A DNA stretch of 49,289 bases, taken from the NCBI GenBank assembly GCA_937941765.1, contig CALDGQ010000097.1, positions 1 through 49,289 on the forward strand. The letters run 5' to 3'. A model generated the notes under the pieces. The model did no database searches, was not told where the DNA came from, and saw only the letters and a list, made by a program, of their open reading frames with translations. A program made the position numbers and the translations under genes. Below, in pieces: positions 36,401 to 39,400 of the stretch (within the stretch, counting starts at the first letter, position 1; every line of letters starts with the position of its first letter). Source of the stretch: an uncultured Saprospiraceae bacterium (lineage in GTDB: Bacteria > Bacteroidota > Bacteroidia > Chitinophagales > Saprospiraceae).

Positions 36401-39400
36401 GTTGCTGTTGCAAATGGTTTAACAATCATTGATACTTGTGTGAATCCTGGAGAATGTGTCGAACCAGAAGTGTTGAACATTGTGAAGATAGAAGGAGAAT
36501 GTGGTGAGAATAATGGAAGTGCAACAATTGAAATGGTATTAGGTGCAGGTAACTACATTTATTCTTGGTCGCCAGCTGCTGGAAATGCAAATGCAATTGG
36601 TAACACAAGAACACAATTATCAGCAGGTACTTATACTGTTGTAATTACAAGTATGATTGATGCAAGTTGTTCTACAACAACAACCGTTGTGTTAGGTACT
36701 ACGAATGGTCCTGATGTAACCATCTTCTCAAATACACCTGCAAGTTGTGCAACTGCAAATGGAACAACTATCTTGCAGCCAGCTACCTTGACATACGCTT
36801 GGAGTGATGGTGGAGCTGGTGATACTAGGACTGACCTTGCAGTAGGTACTTACGGAGTGACAGCAACAGATGCGACAGGATGTATTGATGTGGTAGAAGT
36901 AGTAATTGAAGAATCTAACACTTTGATTGCAGAAGCAGTAATTAATACAATGCCTGATTGTGGTCAGTCAAATGGTTTAGTTACCATGAATGTTGCTGGT
37001 GGCACTACGAACTACGCTTATGCATGGAGTGACGGCGGTACTGGTCAGCAGAGAGACAACTTAAGTGCTGGATCATACATGGTGACCATTACAGATATTG
37101 ATGGAAACATGTGTAACACTACAACTACATTTGTATTGATTGACAACGTTGCTGGTGCAGAAATTACGATTAATAATTTCAGCAACCAATTCGCAGTAAG
37201 TTGTATAGGTGCGACAGATGCAACGGCTGATTTCACAATTTCAGAATCTGCCGGTTTTGCTGGTCCTGCAACTGTTACAATCGTAGATGCTTCAGGAGTA
37301 AGTTATACAAACGGAAGTTTAGGAATGGGTAACTATTGTGTCGTCGTAATGGATGCAAATGGTTGTTATGCAGGTGAAGCTTGCTTTGAAGTAATCGAAC
37401 CTACATTAATAGACTTAGATGTTTCATTATTCAATCAGACTTGTACTGAATTGGGTAGAATTGAATTACTGACAACAGGTGGAAACCCACCATATACATA
37501 TGACTGGGCTGACTTAAACGGATTTAATGATCCAGAAGACAGAACAGGATTAACAGCTGGATCTTACAGCTTGACCGTTACTGATTCAAATGGATGTACT
37601 GCTTCTGCGAACAACTTACCTATTGCGGATGATTGTGATCCAGGAGTTGAATGTGATGCACCAGAAGTATTGAACATCGTTAAGATTGAAGGAGAATGTG
37701 GTGCAAGCAATGGAAGTGCAACTGTTGAAATGGTTGGTAACAATACTGATTACACTTATACTTGGATGCCGTCTGCAGGAGTTCCTAACGGACTTGGAAA
37801 TGCAAGAACGAGTCTTCCAGAAGGAACTTATACAGTAGTAATTGCTGATAATAGTAACAGTTCTTGCACGACTACTGAAACTTTTGTTCTAGGAACGACA
37901 AATGGTCCTGATGTGACAATCGTTTCAACGACACCTTCTTCATGTAGTTCTCCAAATGGTACTGCTCAATTAGCACCTGCTGATTTGACATACATATGGA
38001 GTGATGGTGGAAATGGACCTGCGCGTGCTGATTTAGTATTTGGTATTTATCAAGTGACAGCAACAGATGCTACTGGATGTGCCGATGTAATTGAAGTCAT
38101 CGTTGACGAGCAAAATGATTTAGTTGCTGAAGCAGTAATTGCAAGCGAGCCAGATTGTGGCGCTTCAAATGGGGTGGTCAATATCTCAGCAATGGGTGGG
38201 AGTTCAAACTACACTTATGCATGGAGCGACGGTGGAACAGGTGTTACTCGTAACAACCTTTCTGCAGGAACTTATACAATTACGGTTACAGATAATGCTG
38301 GTAACAACTGTACAGCTGAAACTACATTTACATTGACTGAAAATGTACCAGGTGCTAACATTACGATTGCAAACGCAGTTGGAAATAATAATGGAGAACC
38401 TTACATCATGGTTAGCTGTATTGGAGCAACAGATGGAGATGTTCAATTTACGATTGATACAGAACCTGGCTTCGCACTACCGCAATCAGTAGAGATAGTA
38501 GATGGTTCAGGAATGGTAATGAATAATGGAAACTTAGGAGCTGGAAACTACTGTATCATCGTAAGAGATGGAAATGGTTGTTTAGCTGGCGAATCTTGTT
38601 TCAATGTTATGGAACCAGAATTGATCGACTTAGACGTTGCATTGTTCAACCAAACTTGTACAGATCTTGGATCTATCATGATTGTTACAAACGGAGGAAC
38701 GGCACCATATACTTATGATTGGGCTGACTTGCCAGGTGATAATGATCCTGAAGATAGAACTGGATTGCAAGCAGGTACTTATAGCTTGACAGTGACAGAT
38801 GTGAATGGTTGTATTGCTTTTGCAAATGACTTACCAGTAATTGATGAGTGCGAATTAGATTGTGATTACTATAGTGGATCATTGACATTGACAGCACCAG
38901 ATTGTAACAGTCCTGCTGATATGTGCTTGGATTTGGATTACACGAATTTCAATAACTACGTAGTGACTGACAATGGAGTGTTGTACACAGATCCATTAGC
39001 TGGATGTAACTTCGATACCTTGTTAAGTTATACTTACTTCACAATTCCTAACCAAGGAGCAAGTGGACCTTATACAGTTGACAACTGGAGTGTAAATGGA
39101 ACTCAATTCACCGGAGCATTTAACAATGTAAATGAATTAGTTGCATTGATGAATACTTGGGATCAAACTGGAACATGGGTGATAAATACAGCAACCTTCC
39201 AAATTGAAGGTGGTGATTTCAGCAGCCAATACGGTGTAATGAATGTTACACAAACAGCTACTGGAGCATTTGCTGGATTAGAAATCAATATCCAACCAAT
39301 CCCACAAGGATTAGGAATTGCATTAGAAGTAGGAAATCATGAAGTAATCGTAACAGATCAAACTTCAGGATGTATTGATACGATTAATGTAGAAGTAATT

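Noticed and set aside
13631..38858. Regular spaced repeats that at first look like a CRISPR array or satellite DNA
   Set aside because: The periods are all multiples of three, the frame stays open, and units encode known-type surface modules; there are no short identical repeats with unique spacers and no cas genes.
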